NCBI GenBank assembly: GCA_947095585.1
Contig: OX352761.1
Span: 80,727,267 to 80,791,266 of the forward strand
Direction: 5' to 3'
From: Nephrocerus scutellatus
Lineage: Eukaryota > Arthropoda > Insecta > Diptera > Pipunculidae
DNA: 64,000 bases
Shown: piece by piece, positions 33,626-44,742 of the stretch
How positions within the stretch are numbered: the first letter of the stretch is position 1
Layout: every line of letters begins with the position of its first letter
Position numbers and translations under genes: made by a program
Notes under the pieces: generated by a model
Told to the model about the DNA's origin: nothing
The model's input: only the letters and a program-made list of their open reading frames with translations
Database searches by the model: none

Positions 33626-35279
33626 GCAATTTAATGTCTGGCAATGAACCACACTTCAATGCAAATGTGCAAAGTTACAAGGTATGACAATGACAGCTCT
33701 AATTATCTATAGTGATAAAAATGAAAATCTGTACGTTTCAACTTTTTCATCCGATCGCGTTGGGATTTGAATAGGTGGGATTTGTTTTGATATAGGCCCT
33801 ACCTCATAAAATAAAATATTTATATTTTCTTTATTATTAGTACATAATATGATGTAAAAATACTATATCTACTTTTGTTATCCAGTCAACTTTATTGTTT
33901 TTCTATTTTTTGTGACTAAAGTAACTTATATTTCCTCTTTTACAAAGGAAATCTACTATAGTGCGGCCATTTCACTTTTGTGTTGCACGATTTTTAATAG
34001 GAAAATTTATATACCGTAAAATCATGAGTAAAAACTTCACTAAATGTATAAAAAATTAAAAATTAAAACAATACTTTTATTTTTACATTGTATTTTTTGG
34101 TTATAATCTTCAAATTATGTTTTTGAGGTAGGAGCTATATCACATTTTAACCCATAGGTGTGTTGTACCATAATGAGGCAGTTTTTGTCGCATTTTGAAA
34201 ATGGTCAGACTCCTGGGTCACTATATTTTTTTTACCAAATATGTATTGAGATTTTATGAATTTTTCAGAATTTTTAAAAAGTGGCGTCCTGAAATTGTTT
34301 GGATTTTAAAGAAAAAAGAACCGCCATTTTTTGGAAGGGGCCTTATACTATGGCCCGGGGGCTTCCATACAAATATTTTTTTTTCATAAATTGTCCAGAA
34401 TATTTATATAGCAGCCATCTTATATTTTGCATCTGCAGTAACTGTGAAGTACTTCATGAGCAATGCTCATTACGTTTCTGTTTTCCGTTTGAGGATCAGG
34501 CAGTTTCAGAAACTACGTCGTATATTTTGTCAATCCTGACAACCTTAGTGGTTATACTTTTTAAATTCTCTATATTATCTTCGCGTGCCTGTGGCAATAA
34601 ATAATCAATAAATTTGTTTGTAATCGTTTTGTGAACTTGTGAAAAGCTAATTGTTTTGCGATATCGAGTCACAGTATTAGTCACATCATTGTGTTACATT
34701 TTTTAATTTTGGGTCTTTTAGGGTCTTCTTGTGATTCTTTGCGGGGTCTTTTGTGGTCTTTTGGAGATCTTTTTGCCCACAAAATCAAAGAAGAAGCTGT
34801 CCAAAGAACGTAACCCAAACAATTGGAATCTATTGGAACAGAAATGAAATAACGACTTTTGATGGACAGACCGCGAATCAACACAAATTTAATTTTATTT
34901 TAAGTTAGGCTGGAATGCGTTTTTCCAAAGTTTTCATTTCACCGAAAACATTCAATAGAGTTATATCCTCAAAATATATCCAATTTATCGTTTTCCAAAT
35001 TTTCCCGCCGGGAACATAACGAACAAAACAATTTTTGCTGTTTATCCTAATTTTTCGACTTTCCTTTGTAATTGGCTTTGTTTCCTAGGACTATAACGAA
35101 CAAAACAAAAAAAGACCTTATTTTATACAATAAAAGTTAGCCAAATCGGTCCAATCGTTCTCAATTTTTTTTCACTTTAAAACTTATTCTCATACCTACC
35201 AAATATAGTTACATAAAAAAATTTCATAACAATTGGTCGAGCCGTTTCGGAGCAGTTGAGACCCAAACACCGTGACACG
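33626..35279. other. AT-rich stretch without a gene
   Basis: No convincing coding frame. 35,130-35,300 (CCAAATCGGTCCAATCGTTC... CGAGCCGTTTCGGAG... ACACCGTGACACGAG) resembles the 3' tails of insect retroelements, but the family is not identified. Confidence 0.45.
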
Positions 35280-35373
35280 AGATTTTTATATATTAGATGT
35301 ATCTTCGATGGACAACACTTTCTGTAAATATTTGGAAGTGATCGGGCCCCTTGGTCGGGGGGCACCCAGAAGA

Positions 35374-35518
35374 ATATTAGCTGTATTTTATTTGGAATCC
35401 GAATAAGGAATTCGAACAAAACCAGCCAAAGAGCAGGTTTTCAAATCCCAAAGAAGGAATTCGATAGTGCAATTGTTGTTGTAATTCCTCATTCCTCGGC
35501 AAATAAAATACAGCTATT
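35374..35518. mobile_element. MITE of the AATAGCTGTATTTTATT family, copy 2
   Basis: ATTAGCTGTATTTTATTTGG ... CAAATAAAATACAGCTATTA, about 145 bp, related to 28,227-28,407 (shared CCAGCCAAA, AGCAGGTTTTC, CAAAGAAGGAATTCGA). Its left arm is shorter than in copy 1. Confidence 0.7.
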
Positions 35519-35730
35519 ATAAAAAAAGTACCAGATATCTTAAAATTTTATACACATATGATGTGTATCTCCGATGGACAACGTTTTTAGTAAATATTGA
35601 GAAGTGATCGGTCCCCGGGGTCCGTAAAATTTTGTAAAAAAAATCTTGTGATCAGATTTTAATCCACTTCCTAAAGCCCGCGTTCGGGGGGCACCCATAC
35701 AAATATTTTACAAAATTTTGGCTAAACTCC

Positions 35731-36525
35731 AGTATACGGTTTTCGAGATTTGGGCTTTCGGACACACCTCTCATGAAAGCCCCAACTGAGCAGATTTCGG
35801 AAATCGCCATCTTGCTTTCCGGAAATGCCCCCTTTAGGCAGGAGGGGCATCCAAAGTTTTGAGTTTTTTCATTTTTCTAAGTTATTTGAAGGGGTTAATT
35901 GGTAACAAATGAAAGGTAATATAGGTAAGTATCAATGAAAAAAAATGGGACCACTCGAACCATCCTTGCCAGTAGTAGAGCCAAAAAAATCGCGCGCGCG
36001 ATTTACCACCCTAAATGCGTTTGATTATCAAAAAGTTAAATTAATCCATATCCAATCTAAATATTTGCTATATAACACCTGCTTTTGTATGGGAGAAGCA
36101 TAATTTCAGGAAATGCCATAAACCAATTTCAAAGTAATCTAGCTTCCGTTAAACTTTGGCCACGCCAATAAAAATAGTACGGCTGTGTAAAGTTAGTTTT
36201 TACCTTTCTTTTGACATCAATATTTAGTCCGCCCACTTTTGAACACTTTGACTCTTTGACTTTTTATAAAAAGTCAGTTTTTGGACTTTAACTCTGCCAA
36301 AGGGGGAAGGAATAGGGATTTTTTTTAAATGAAAGGTATTTTTATTACCTATCATTTGGTATCAATTAACCCCAAAACCTCCTTCAAAGTACTTCTGAAA
36401 AAAAAAAATCAAAACTTTGGATGCCCCTCCCACCTAAAGGGGGCGTTTCCGGAACACCCCACCCACATTTGTGGGCTGGGGGCGTGGCGTGACAAAAATA
36501 CCGGAAAACCGTATACTGGAGATAC
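35731..36525. repeat. Inverted arms of the foldback structure
   Basis: Left arm words: CCAGTATACGG, CCGGAAATGCCCCCTTTAGG, GGGGCATCCAAAGTTTTGA, GAAGGGGTTAATTGGTA, AATGAAAGGTAAT. Their reverse complements occur in opposite order at 36,345-36,525 (ATTACCTATCATTTGG, AATTAACCCC, AACTTTGGATGCCCC, CCTAAAGGGGGCGTTTCCGG, ACCGTATACTGG). A perfect palindrome AAATCGCGCGCGCGATTT lies at 35,987-36,004. A partial copy of the left arm is at 58,650-58,740. Confidence 0.75.
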
Positions 36526-36694
36526 GCTCAAAATTCAAAAATACATAAGTGTTATTTTCGTTTTGTTTTTCAAATTTTTGCTGAAATATAAATCTCCTGT
36601 TCGTTTATGAAATAAGAAATATCATCACATTCTTAAATTTTTGACTGTCCTACATTTAATACATTTACATCGAATATCCATATATATTAATTAA

Positions 36695-37255
36695 TCTCTA
36701 TTTATATAAAAATCAATTATGCTGTGCGTTAGTATCGCAAAAACTTGAGAACGGCTCGACCGATTTGGATGATTCGCTTTTTGTTTTGTTCGCCTCAATA
36801 CTGGGCGGTTAAGGAAAAAAGGTTTCGGAAACCCCCAAAGGAAAAGCCGCAAAAAAATTGCGTTTTGTATGGGAATGCATCTAGCAATTGTATTTCGATT
36901 TTCGACAGTGAGCATTCATTTATATAGCCACTTCGGATAACTTTCAATAGATGGCATCGGTGGCAGACTAATATTATTAGTAACTCTACATGTCTGTCTG
37001 TCTGTTACCTTTTCATGGCTAAACGGCTGAACCAATTTGTCTCATTTTTTTTAAATGTTCGTAATAGTCCTGGGATGATTATAGGAACCTGGAAAATTGG
37101 AAGATTCGGGTAAAACTTGGAAAATTCAGGAAAAGGGTCGGTAGGGTGTGAGGGGCAGCCAGAAAACGCCTGTTATTTTAGCTTTTGGTTGGTCGAAACG
37201 GTGTCTTGGGGGTGGGGGTTTGCGGGTCCCATGTAACGCCGGGGTTAACAACTAG
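36695..37255 (+). mobile_element. Non-autonomous Helitron-like element
   Basis: It starts TCTCTATTTATATAAAAATC after an A and ends CTAG before a T, the typical A|TC...CTRR|T pattern. A GC-rich imperfect hairpin AACGCCGGGGTT lies about ten bases before the end. The 5' part (GCGTTAGTATCGC ... GAACGGCTCGACCGATTTGG) matches a sequence type common in insect Helitrons. It is 561 bp with no coding capacity. Confidence 0.6.
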
Positions 37256-37555
37256 TATTGTAATAAAATATAATAATGAAAACTTAAAATCCTTATTTCT
37301 TATTTCATAAATGAACGATTTCTTCGACAAAATTCTTGCCTTTTGAGTTGAGGGTCCAAATATAGAAATTAAATAATTTATTGTTTACTATGAACACTTT
37401 TAAATTTCTTTACACCCAGAACACAACAATTTAATGCGTTCTTTTGGATATGACAACGCTTCCGTAATTAAATCTGAATTTCCTAAATATTTCTCACTAG
37501 AATAATTTAGTGCATTGTTTAAAAAACAAAAAAACAACCCATAAGAATTAAAATT
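37256..37555. other. AT-rich stretch without a gene
   Basis: Right of the Helitron and left of the direct repeat array. Nothing recognisable. Confidence 0.4.
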
Positions 37556-37559
37556 TTTC

Positions 37560-38330
37560 ATGTAAATTCTCTAATAGGAGATAGGTATGTGTTAAAATTT
37601 GAAGAAAACCGGGCTAGTTTTTAAAAAATTTACATGGACATACACGGGTCTCACTCCAACAAATTTACAAAAAGTTATGTCCATCAGTGATACACATGTG
37701 GTAAAAATTTGAAGAAAATCGAGCTAAATTTTAAAAAATGTATATGGGCACCCCTTGGCTCTCAGGGCCGTTCACTCCAAAAACTTAAAAAAAAATTTGG
37801 TCCATCGGAGATACAGAGGTGTATAAAATTTGAAGAAAATCGGGATAATTTCTTTGAAAAATTTTTATGGGGTCCCTCGACCCCGGCCACCAAAATTTTT
37901 GCAAAAAGTGTTGTCCATCGGAGATACACACGTATATAAAATTAAAAAAAAATTCAGGTAAATTTTTTAAAAAAAAAATTTGGGTCCAATGACCCTGGGG
38001 CCCGGGGTCTCCAAAAATTTTACAAAAAGTGTTTTTCATCGGAGATACATACGTATATAAAATTTGAGAAAATCGGGTTAATTTTTTTTTTAAATTTTAT
38101 GGGGCCCCACGAACCCGGGGCCCAGGGTCTCCAAAATTTTTACAGAAGTGTGTCTATCAGAGATACACATGTGTATAAAATTTGAAGAAAATCGAGAAAA
38201 ATTTTGTAAAATATTTGTATGGGAGCCCCACGACCCCGGGGTCCGAGGGGCCTCAAATAGAAAGTGTTGTCTCCGGAAAGACACATGTGTGCAAAATTTC
38301 AATAAAATCGGGCTTTGGGAAGTGGGTTAA
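37560..38330 (+). repeat. ~120-bp diverged tandem repeat
   Basis: About six units share GGGTCnnnnAAAATTTT, AAAAAGTGTTGTCCATCGGAG, ATACACATGTGTATAAAATT and GAAGAAAATCGGG, followed by a T/A-rich part and a GGGCCCC-type part. The frames that appear open on both strands reflect the repeat, not a gene. Confidence 0.8.
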
Positions 38331-38869
38331 AAATTGATCGCAAGAATCCATGACAAATACGTCAACAAGATTGCAAATAAAATTTTAAACTTCTAGATAT
38401 GGGCTCGTTTTGTCCGAAATTCGTTCTATGAAAATTATTATAAAAAAAATAATTATTTCTGAGTTGTCTTAATGGAATATTGATATATAGGCTAGCAAGT
38501 AATTCAGGACAGTTCATATTATTTGTCAAAACATCCCTTATAAAAACAATACAAGAGGATCTTTTACGTTTTTCTAATTTTTCCATAACAATGAACAAAC
38601 ATTGGGTGTCAGAATTAAAAATTACAAGACCAATTAAAGTCTGTCTCAACGACGCTGAAAAGGAGCCCTAACGGTCCCTTGTATAACCACAACAACGCGT
38701 GATAGTAAATATAAATTATCAATTATTAAATAAAAGTAAATAGTAAACGGGTAATAATAATTTGTAAATGAATTTAAATCGAAGTTAGTGAAAATAAAAA
38801 TTGGCTGGAACCGATAAATATCAAATGTGGATTGCATTGCACTTTTGAAACCATTAGCAAACAGCTGAA
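38331..38869. other. Stretch without an identified gene
   Basis: AT-rich; short frames on both strands show no known domain. Confidence 0.4.
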
Positions 38870-39366
38870 GGTCGATTTTGGTCGCAAAAAGCGAGTTGGA
38901 AAGTGAAAAGTGAAAAATGAATTCGTATACGTACGAGTGTATAGCATACAATTTTATTGTTTTGAAATGCGTTTTCTTTCTTTGCCGTAGTGTAACTTTA
39001 ATGACAGAATAGTAGTACAAAAATTTTCGCTTTTTGCAAATAGCTTCGTTCTTTCCCCGACCCGACTCACAACTTGATGCCTATTCGTGTCTTTAAATGT
39101 CAAACAGCTTCTTGCAAACTTCTAAACTAATCACATGCTCGGGACCAGTACTGCTGTACGTACTTCAATCAGTAATATACTACTTTTTCATCGACCGTAC
39201 TACCAAAAGTTAGTACTGTGTACTACTTTTATGAAGTAATTAAATTCGAAACTGTTGTAACTCGGTAATAATATGAATGAGGTACAAATTAAATGATATT
39301 TCATTAGAACTTAACTCTATGAAATATAAATCAAGTCTGAGGGTCGAGACTTATTTGGTGAGAGGC

Positions 39367-41019
39367 AAATAAAAGAAAGATGTAGAAAATGAAAGAGAGG
39401 AATATAGATATGGTTCTCCACACTTTTCCCCCCTTTAAAATCTGATGAAGTCATCCAAATATCATGGTGGAATGTTAGTATTAGCTCGTTCGGTTCGTCT
39501 TGGAGCTGGTTCCTCTTGAACTTCTTCCTGTGCATCGCAAATTCGTCACTTTTGTTCAAGTTGTTGTCGGTTGATTTATTGTTGTCTTCATCTCATACGT
39601 CTTGAATTCGTGGCATGATGAAAGGTTCAATTTCTGTAATGTCGTCGTCTAACTCGGGTCTTCAACTGGTTCGCATGGGCTTTTAGGCCAAATTGAGTTG
39701 TAATCGGCGTTTTGTGAAGGTCTTTCGGTGCCACGGGAATGAGATGGTATGCCCTGACGAGGTCTATCTTGGAGAAGATTTTGCATCCCTACAAGCGCAT
39801 AGAGAAATCTTGGATGTGAGGTATTGGATACCTATCTGGTATTGTGACTGCGTTCAGTTGTCGATAGTCCCCACACGACCTCCAATCAAGGTACCTTTTC
39901 CTTACCATGTGAAGTGGACATGAGACAGGAGCTGCTGATGACCGTCAAAACCCTAACTCCACCATGTGTTGGAATTCGCTAAAAGCGGCTTTGTGGCGTG
40001 TCTAATCTACGTGGCCGTGAACTGGTAAATGTCCTAATGTGACAATATGGTGAACGACTTTGTGTTTCACTGGTAGTTTGGTTCCGCTGTAAGGGATGGA
40101 TACTTCTTTAGGTGCGTGCCGTACCCATTTTCGATCGTGTAATGTATTGGTGTCGGCGTAGATACGCGAATTACGGTGGCGTTGATTGACAACCGCGTTG
40201 CTAAATCAATCAAACGTTTGCGTTTGAGATCGACCAAGAGGTCGAACTTACTCAGAAAGTTGGCACCGATGATTGGACATGATTGGACGATTTACCGAAG
40301 CGAGCACGAAAGCGTGGGTGAACGTACGACTTAGCCCGATGTGTACTTGTAGTAGCTAGGTGCCATACATGTTTATCGTTAAAACATTCGCGGCGGATAA
40401 AATCGCTTCATTTGGTTTTTGACCGAAAATAAAATGATTGTAAAGTAAACGTGACCGAAAAGAGTCGGCTTGCTTTTCTGGCCGGGCTCGAAGTTGCGCC
40501 GGCCAGATGGCTTCTCAGTTTTTTGGAATCGTAATGTTGTATTTTGATTGTTATTCGGGTTTTGTTTGTTGGGGGGGGGGGGGCAATTGCGAGCGAGGGA
40601 ACCGAACTTGTGATGGTAGAAGCAGACTCCGTTCCAGTGTGTTTGAGGGTTCCGTGAGCCGCTTCCTCTACGTTGTCTGTTTTCGTTTCGGTTTCTGAAA
40701 CATGACGGAAACCTTCAATTCCTCGATCTCTTGCTACCCCTATTGGCTAGTTGTCACCATTTAGCCTCTATGCGATTTAGATGGTCTAGATCGTTTTCTT
40801 GATATTGCTAGAAAGTTTGTTGCTGGCTGGCAGAAATGGCTTCCGCGGTTTTGAAAGCGATTCTGTAGACATTGTCTTTGGTTGATTGACAAGTGCTATT
40901 TTGATAATTTCGGCCATAGTCCGAATGATAAAGGAGCGTATGACTTTTTCTGAGAAATTGTTGAAATAAAAGAAAGAGATAGAAAATGAAAGAGAGGAAT
41001 ATAAATCTGGTTCTCCACA
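39367..41019 (-). mobile_element. Gypsy remnant with short direct end repeats
   Basis: 39,367-39,423 and 40,964-41,019 are almost the same sequence (AAATAAAAGAAAGA..., GAAAGAGAGGAATATA, CTGGTTCTCCACA). The gypsy pol remnant lies between. They may be the remains of LTRs, but they are only about 56 bp long. A 13-G run is at about 40,570. Confidence 0.45.
39600..40480 (-). pseudogene. Gypsy pol remnant (protease end and RT), CsRn1-like
   Basis: On the minus strand the order is a protease C-terminal motif IIGANFLSKFDLLVDL (about 40,275 down to 40,225), a KHKVVHHIVTLG linker, then RT blocks: [24 protein letters not shown] near 39,880-39,805 (broken in places), [19 protein letters not shown] near 39,785-39,730 and ITTQFGL near 39,700. 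The HHIVT linker and this RT wording fit the CsRn1 group of Ty3/gypsy. Several stops and frameshifts are present, and the YXDD box is missing because the remnant ends before it. Confidence 0.65.
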
Positions 41020-41539
41020 GAAACGATCCTATATTTTTTGTGCAATACCAAATAAGGACAAAAAAGCAATTAAAAAATATGTTTGTAATATAAAAGCCTT
41101 TTTTGTTTTTCTATTGGGACTTTTTTTATAAATATTTTTATCGTATGCTTCAATTTACTCCCAAGAACCTGTAATATGCTCCGTTCCAAAAATGTTAACA
41201 GTAGCACTGCTCTTGATATAAGAACAAATTCAAACTATGCGCATGCGTCGAAGATCATGCTAAACACACACAACACCTATTAACACTGCGAACTTGCGTT
41301 TCGGCCGGAGGGGAACTCTCTTTTCACTTTCCGACTCGCTTTTTGCGGCCAAAATCAGCATTCCGATATTATAATTAAAACTTGTTTGTTGTTTATTTGA
41401 TCGATTTGATATTGATTGTTTTCGATTAGATTCTTCGAACAGTGCTGACGCCGATTATACCCGAAAAAAACTAAACAATGTTTAGCTAAATTTTTTTTGA
41501 GCTGGCGTTTATGTTGAAAATTTTACAAGGTAGCCGCAT
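40481..41539. other. Decayed upstream part of the minus-strand gypsy and flank
   Basis: 40,481-40,960 may hold gag or protease remains on the minus strand, too decayed to confirm. 41,020-41,539 is AT-rich without a gene. Confidence 0.35.
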
Positions 41540-42094
41540 TTGACGCTGAAAACTAGCATCAAGCGTCAGCATAAAAAAGCCCCTTTACTCCACTTACACT
41601 TCCTAGGAAGCAGAGTGCTAAGGGAGACTAATAGTGTCAACTTGGCTCCAGATGGAAGAAATGTCACCAGATTTGATTGGTATGTAGCAGAGAAGGTGGC
41701 TAAATCGGAGGCAATAGAATTCTCTATTTCGTCCGTCAAGTATTTTAAAGCACTAGGTCCAGATGGTATGTATCCAATAATGCTGATACATAATATGATG
41801 GTGGTAATAGACTTATAGACAAGCTAAAACTGATATATGCAATGCAATGCTAGAGTAGCTTTTATACCGAAACCAGCCAAAAGCGTCTATTCACTAGCTA
41901 TAGGTTAAAGCTTCAGACCAATCAGACTTTCATCATTTGTGCTAAAAGATCTTGAACGCTTGGTTGAGATGTATATTAGGTCGAATATACACAAAAGAAA
42001 TCGCTTAAATGTGAATTAACACGCCTATCAGCGTGGTCAATCCTATGAGTCTGCTCTTCATGATCTTGTTTTCAGGATTAAAAAGAGCTTGATG
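41540..42094 (+). pseudogene. Second LOA-type LINE, RT N-terminal part
   Basis: Frame 41,540-41,818 ends with AIEFSISSVKYFKALGPDGMYPIML, the block preceding RT in LOA-type ORF2. Later frames give SFVLKDLERLVEMYIRSN-like sequence and SALHDLVFRIKKSL before the LTR start at 42,095. It is the same type of LINE as at 19.4-24.1 kb but a different subfamily. The rest of this LINE is in the 47.5-57.4 kb region. Confidence 0.6.
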
Positions 42095-42974
42095 TGTGAA
42101 GGGAGCATACCGGCGCTAGCATTGTATTCAGGTTAGATCGATTCTTTATTCCTACAATTAATTGCATTCCTCATATTGCCTTCTGCATATGAACCGCAAT
42201 TAAAATATTACAGCATTACACTCAACGAGTGAACGAACAAAAAAAAGAGTCTTATTACTTTGTCAGCACACTCCATGCCTGAGCATGACAGCATGCAAAG
42301 TAATGAGAGTACGATCGGCGGTCGTTAGCCTATGACAACAAAATGCACAGAAAGCATTTTTTTAAAGCACTAGCTCCAGATGGTATGTATCCAATAATGC
42401 TGATATATAATATGATGGTGGTAATAGACTTATAGACAAGCTAAAACTGATATATGCAATGCAATGCTAGAGTAGCTTTTATCCCGAAACCAGCCAAAAG
42501 CGTCTATTCACTAGCTATAAGTTAAAGCTTCAGACCAATCAGACTTTCATCATTTGTGCTAAAAGATCTTGAACGCTTGGTTGAGATGTATATTAGGTCG
42601 AATATACACAAAAGAAATTGCTTAAATGTGAATTAACACGCCTATCAGCGTGGTCAATCCTATGAGTCTGCTCTTCATGATTTTGTTTTCAGGATTAAAA
42701 AGAGCTTGATGTGTGAAGGGAGCATACCGGCGCTAACATTGCATTCAGGTTAGATCGATTCTTTATTCCTACAATTAATTGCATTGCATTGCCTTCTGCA
42801 TATGAACCGCAATTAAAATATTACAGCATTTCACTCAACGAGTGAACGAACAAAAAAAAAGAGTCTTAACACTTTGTCAGCACACTCCATGCCTGAGCAT
42901 GACAGCATGCAAAGTAATGAGAGTACGATCGGCGGTCGTTAGCCTATGACAACAAAATGCACAGAAAGCATTAT
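41744..42974 (+). repeat. ~620-bp tandem duplication across a LINE/LTR junction
   Basis: 41,744-42,352 (LINE RT part plus the first ~260 bp of the LTR) recurs at 42,366-42,974. The break is at CAGAAAGCATTTTTTTAAAGC, where a short T/A match may have guided the join. The second copy continues into the full LTR. Confidence 0.8.
42095..42357 (+). repeat. Truncated LTR of element X
   Basis: TGTGAAGGGAGCATACCGGC... matches the first ~260 bp of the LTR at 42,712. Confidence 0.75.
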
Positions 42975-43518
42975 AGGCAAGCGAGCGCTGATCATAAAAA
43001 AAAAATAAATAACGTTCGGTCACTTACCTGTGCTGTGCATGGCACTGACCGAGCATGCAATAGAATTATAAACAAAATAGGTCACTTGCCTGTGCTGGTA
43101 AATATGTCACATCAGCAATATAGGCAAGCGACCTAAAGCAATTAAGAATGTTCGGTATGCAATAATACCAAAATACTGACCACCACTAATCGATCTAAAC
43201 TAGTATGCATGTGTATACATTTTCTATATTCAAATTCTGTTATGTATTATGTTTTTGAGTCTCCGGACTGCTATAAATACGCACCAAAATTTTAATAAAG
43301 TTGTCAATTGAAGATTGAACATCCAACCGATACCAGCGGCGTTTTCTTGAGCTTGCGAGCGTTAAACTTCAAAAGTATTCTTAGGATCCACTTCATCGGA
43401 CTCCCACCTTGGGTGCAGGTACTGCCAAAGGTCTAAGTCGAAGGCGAAATAGCCAGGACTAGTGGAAGACTAAGAGAAGAACATCGGGGCTCGATTAGTA
43501 CGAGCCTTATCCTTTACA
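42712..43518 (+). repeat. 5' LTR of gypsy-type element X (807 bp)
   Basis: It starts TGTGAAGG and ends TTTACA directly before a PBS-like TGG. It has TATAAATA at 43,272-43,279 and AATAAAG about 20 bases later. A 13-bp stem, AGGTCACTTGCCT with AGGCAAGCGACCT, lies at about 43,079-43,133. It has three further copies at 46,669, 50,660 and 54,653. Confidence 0.8.
43272..43279 (+). promoter_or_regulatory. TATA box in LTR of X
   Basis: TATAAATA in GGACTGCTATAAATACGC; kept in all four LTR copies. Confidence 0.6.
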
Positions 43519-43800
43519 TGGCGATCCTGCCACGTCTACCTGGAATCTTCTAATATTACCAGATTCTGCCACGTCTACCTGGAATCTTCTAATATTACCA
43601 GATCCTGCCATGCCTACCTGGAATCTTCGAATCTTCTAATATTACCAGATCTTGCCGGCCTAAAAATATCCTGCCAGTCTAAAAAGATCCTGCCGATTAT
43701 ACTGCAAAGATCCTGCCAGCCTACTAAGATCCTGCAGATTATACTGAAAAGATCCTGTCAATCCACTACAATAGCTGCAGAAAGATCCTGCAGTATCAAA
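43519..43800 (+). repeat. PBS and leader with repeated GATCCTGCC core
   Basis: The LTR is followed at once by TGGCGATCCTGCC, a likely PBS; a tRNA-Arg is a candidate primer but is not verified. The core GATCCTGCC or a one- or two-base variant then recurs at about 43,561, 43,601, 43,648, 43,667, 43,686, 43,709, 43,728, 43,751 and 43,783. Some units are ~40 bp (CACGTCTACCTGGAATCTTC), later ones ~20 bp. Confidence 0.7.
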
Positions 43801-44022
43801 ATTATTGCCAGCATTCAAATATAATTTTTGAATTACATCCAAATATTAATCTGCCAATTTTATTAAAACGCAAGCAGCAGTTGGAAAGAAAATCCAATGT
43901 CCAGTGAGGAACAGCTGGCCATCGCAGCAAAATACTAAACTGAAAAGCTAACTTCTAAATAACTACATAAATCCTGTCAGAATTCAATTTCCATCGCCGA
44001 AATCACAGCATAAAACTTAAAC

Positions 44023-44742
44023 ATGGACAACGACAACGACAGCGGAAGGGAAACTGACGAATTCGATTATGAAGACGTCTTTCATCGATACACAGCAAGT
44101 AAGATAGATGAAGTTATTGCCGAGGTGGATAGATTCCCACACCTAGTAGGAATCATCGCAGCCATCGACAGTTGGAATCCAAGTGAAAACTGACGTTAAC
44201 ATTACTGCCAGTATTCGACCAACACCTCACATAACGACAACGAAAAAAAAATTAAATGAAATTAAAATGAAGATAAACAACAACGCATGGAGAATGGCCG
44301 CCCGAGGACAACCTAATTTGCTAAGGACAACAAGAATCCGCCTACTAGAGAAGAACCTACTACTTGAGTATACACCAAGCACCCGAATTAAAGCAATCAA
44401 GGCTTATGCACATCTATTCTTATATGAGTGGCGTATAAAGAAGGCAATCAAACTTTATCGAACGAAAGATGTATGACGCCCATATTTGATGCTACTGAAT
44501 ATGGACTATCAATACAACCAAGCCTAATACAACAATTGATGCCAAAAATCAACATAATGAATTCAATATCTGCCAATTCTTCAGTTACTGGATCAGATGA
44601 TGTTGGTGACTTTTCTTTAGCACAACAGCCAGATGCAAATATCAGTCAAATATCCTCGACATCGGGAGCAGTGGATGGTTCACAAATACAGCAAACGACA
44701 AAAACAATTAATGCAGAAAAGTTGATAAAAAATTTTTTTTAA
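44023..44742 (+). pseudogene. Gag-like region of X, array unit 1
   Basis: Three overlapping frames in the expected place of gag: 44,023-44,193 (57 codons with stop, MDNDNDSGRETDEFDYEDV start), 44,183-44,476 (97 aa, basic, Asn/Arg-rich) and 44,428-44,742 (104 aa, Ser/Gln-rich, ending LIKNFF). Frames alternate +1, +2, +1, so one original frame broken by indels is the simplest reading. I recognise no capsid or zinc-knuckle motif. The stretch to 46,668 is AT-rich apart from the integrase piece. Confidence 0.45.

Larger units (their letters stand above)
35280..38330. mobile_element. Foldback-like composite with satellite-type outer arms
   Basis: Two long imperfect inverted arms (about 35,731-35,925 and 36,345-36,525; centre near 36,130) are flanked by copies of a ~120-bp repeat. 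To the left (35,284-35,360 and 35,550-35,650) the repeats are inverted; to the right (37,560-38,330) about six are direct. Repeat units facing opposite ways around the arms resemble Foldback/Galileo transposons, whose long terminal inverted repeats contain tandem repeats. A MITE (35,374-35,518) and a Helitron (36,695-37,255) sit inside. No transposase is here. The outer limits are not defined by a target duplication. Confidence 0.45.
38870..41358. repeat. Inverted repeat pair around a 2.4-kb segment
   Basis: 38,870-38,910 (GATTTTGGTCGCAAAAAGCG, AAAGTGAAAAG) is the reverse complement, with two or three mismatches, of 41,320-41,358 (CTTTTCACTTTCC, CGCTTTTTGCGGCCAAAATC). The interior holds the minus-strand gypsy remnant. 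It could be the ends of a DNA transposon or chance insertion of two related repeats. Confidence 0.5.

Noticed and set aside
35987..36004. 18-bp palindrome as centre of the foldback
   Set aside because: The arms' centre of symmetry is near 36,130, so the palindrome is not the loop.
37709..38302. Open frames on both strands with KIQRCIKFEENR-like repeats
   Set aside because: Both strands are open at once and periodic, as expected for a tandem repeat.
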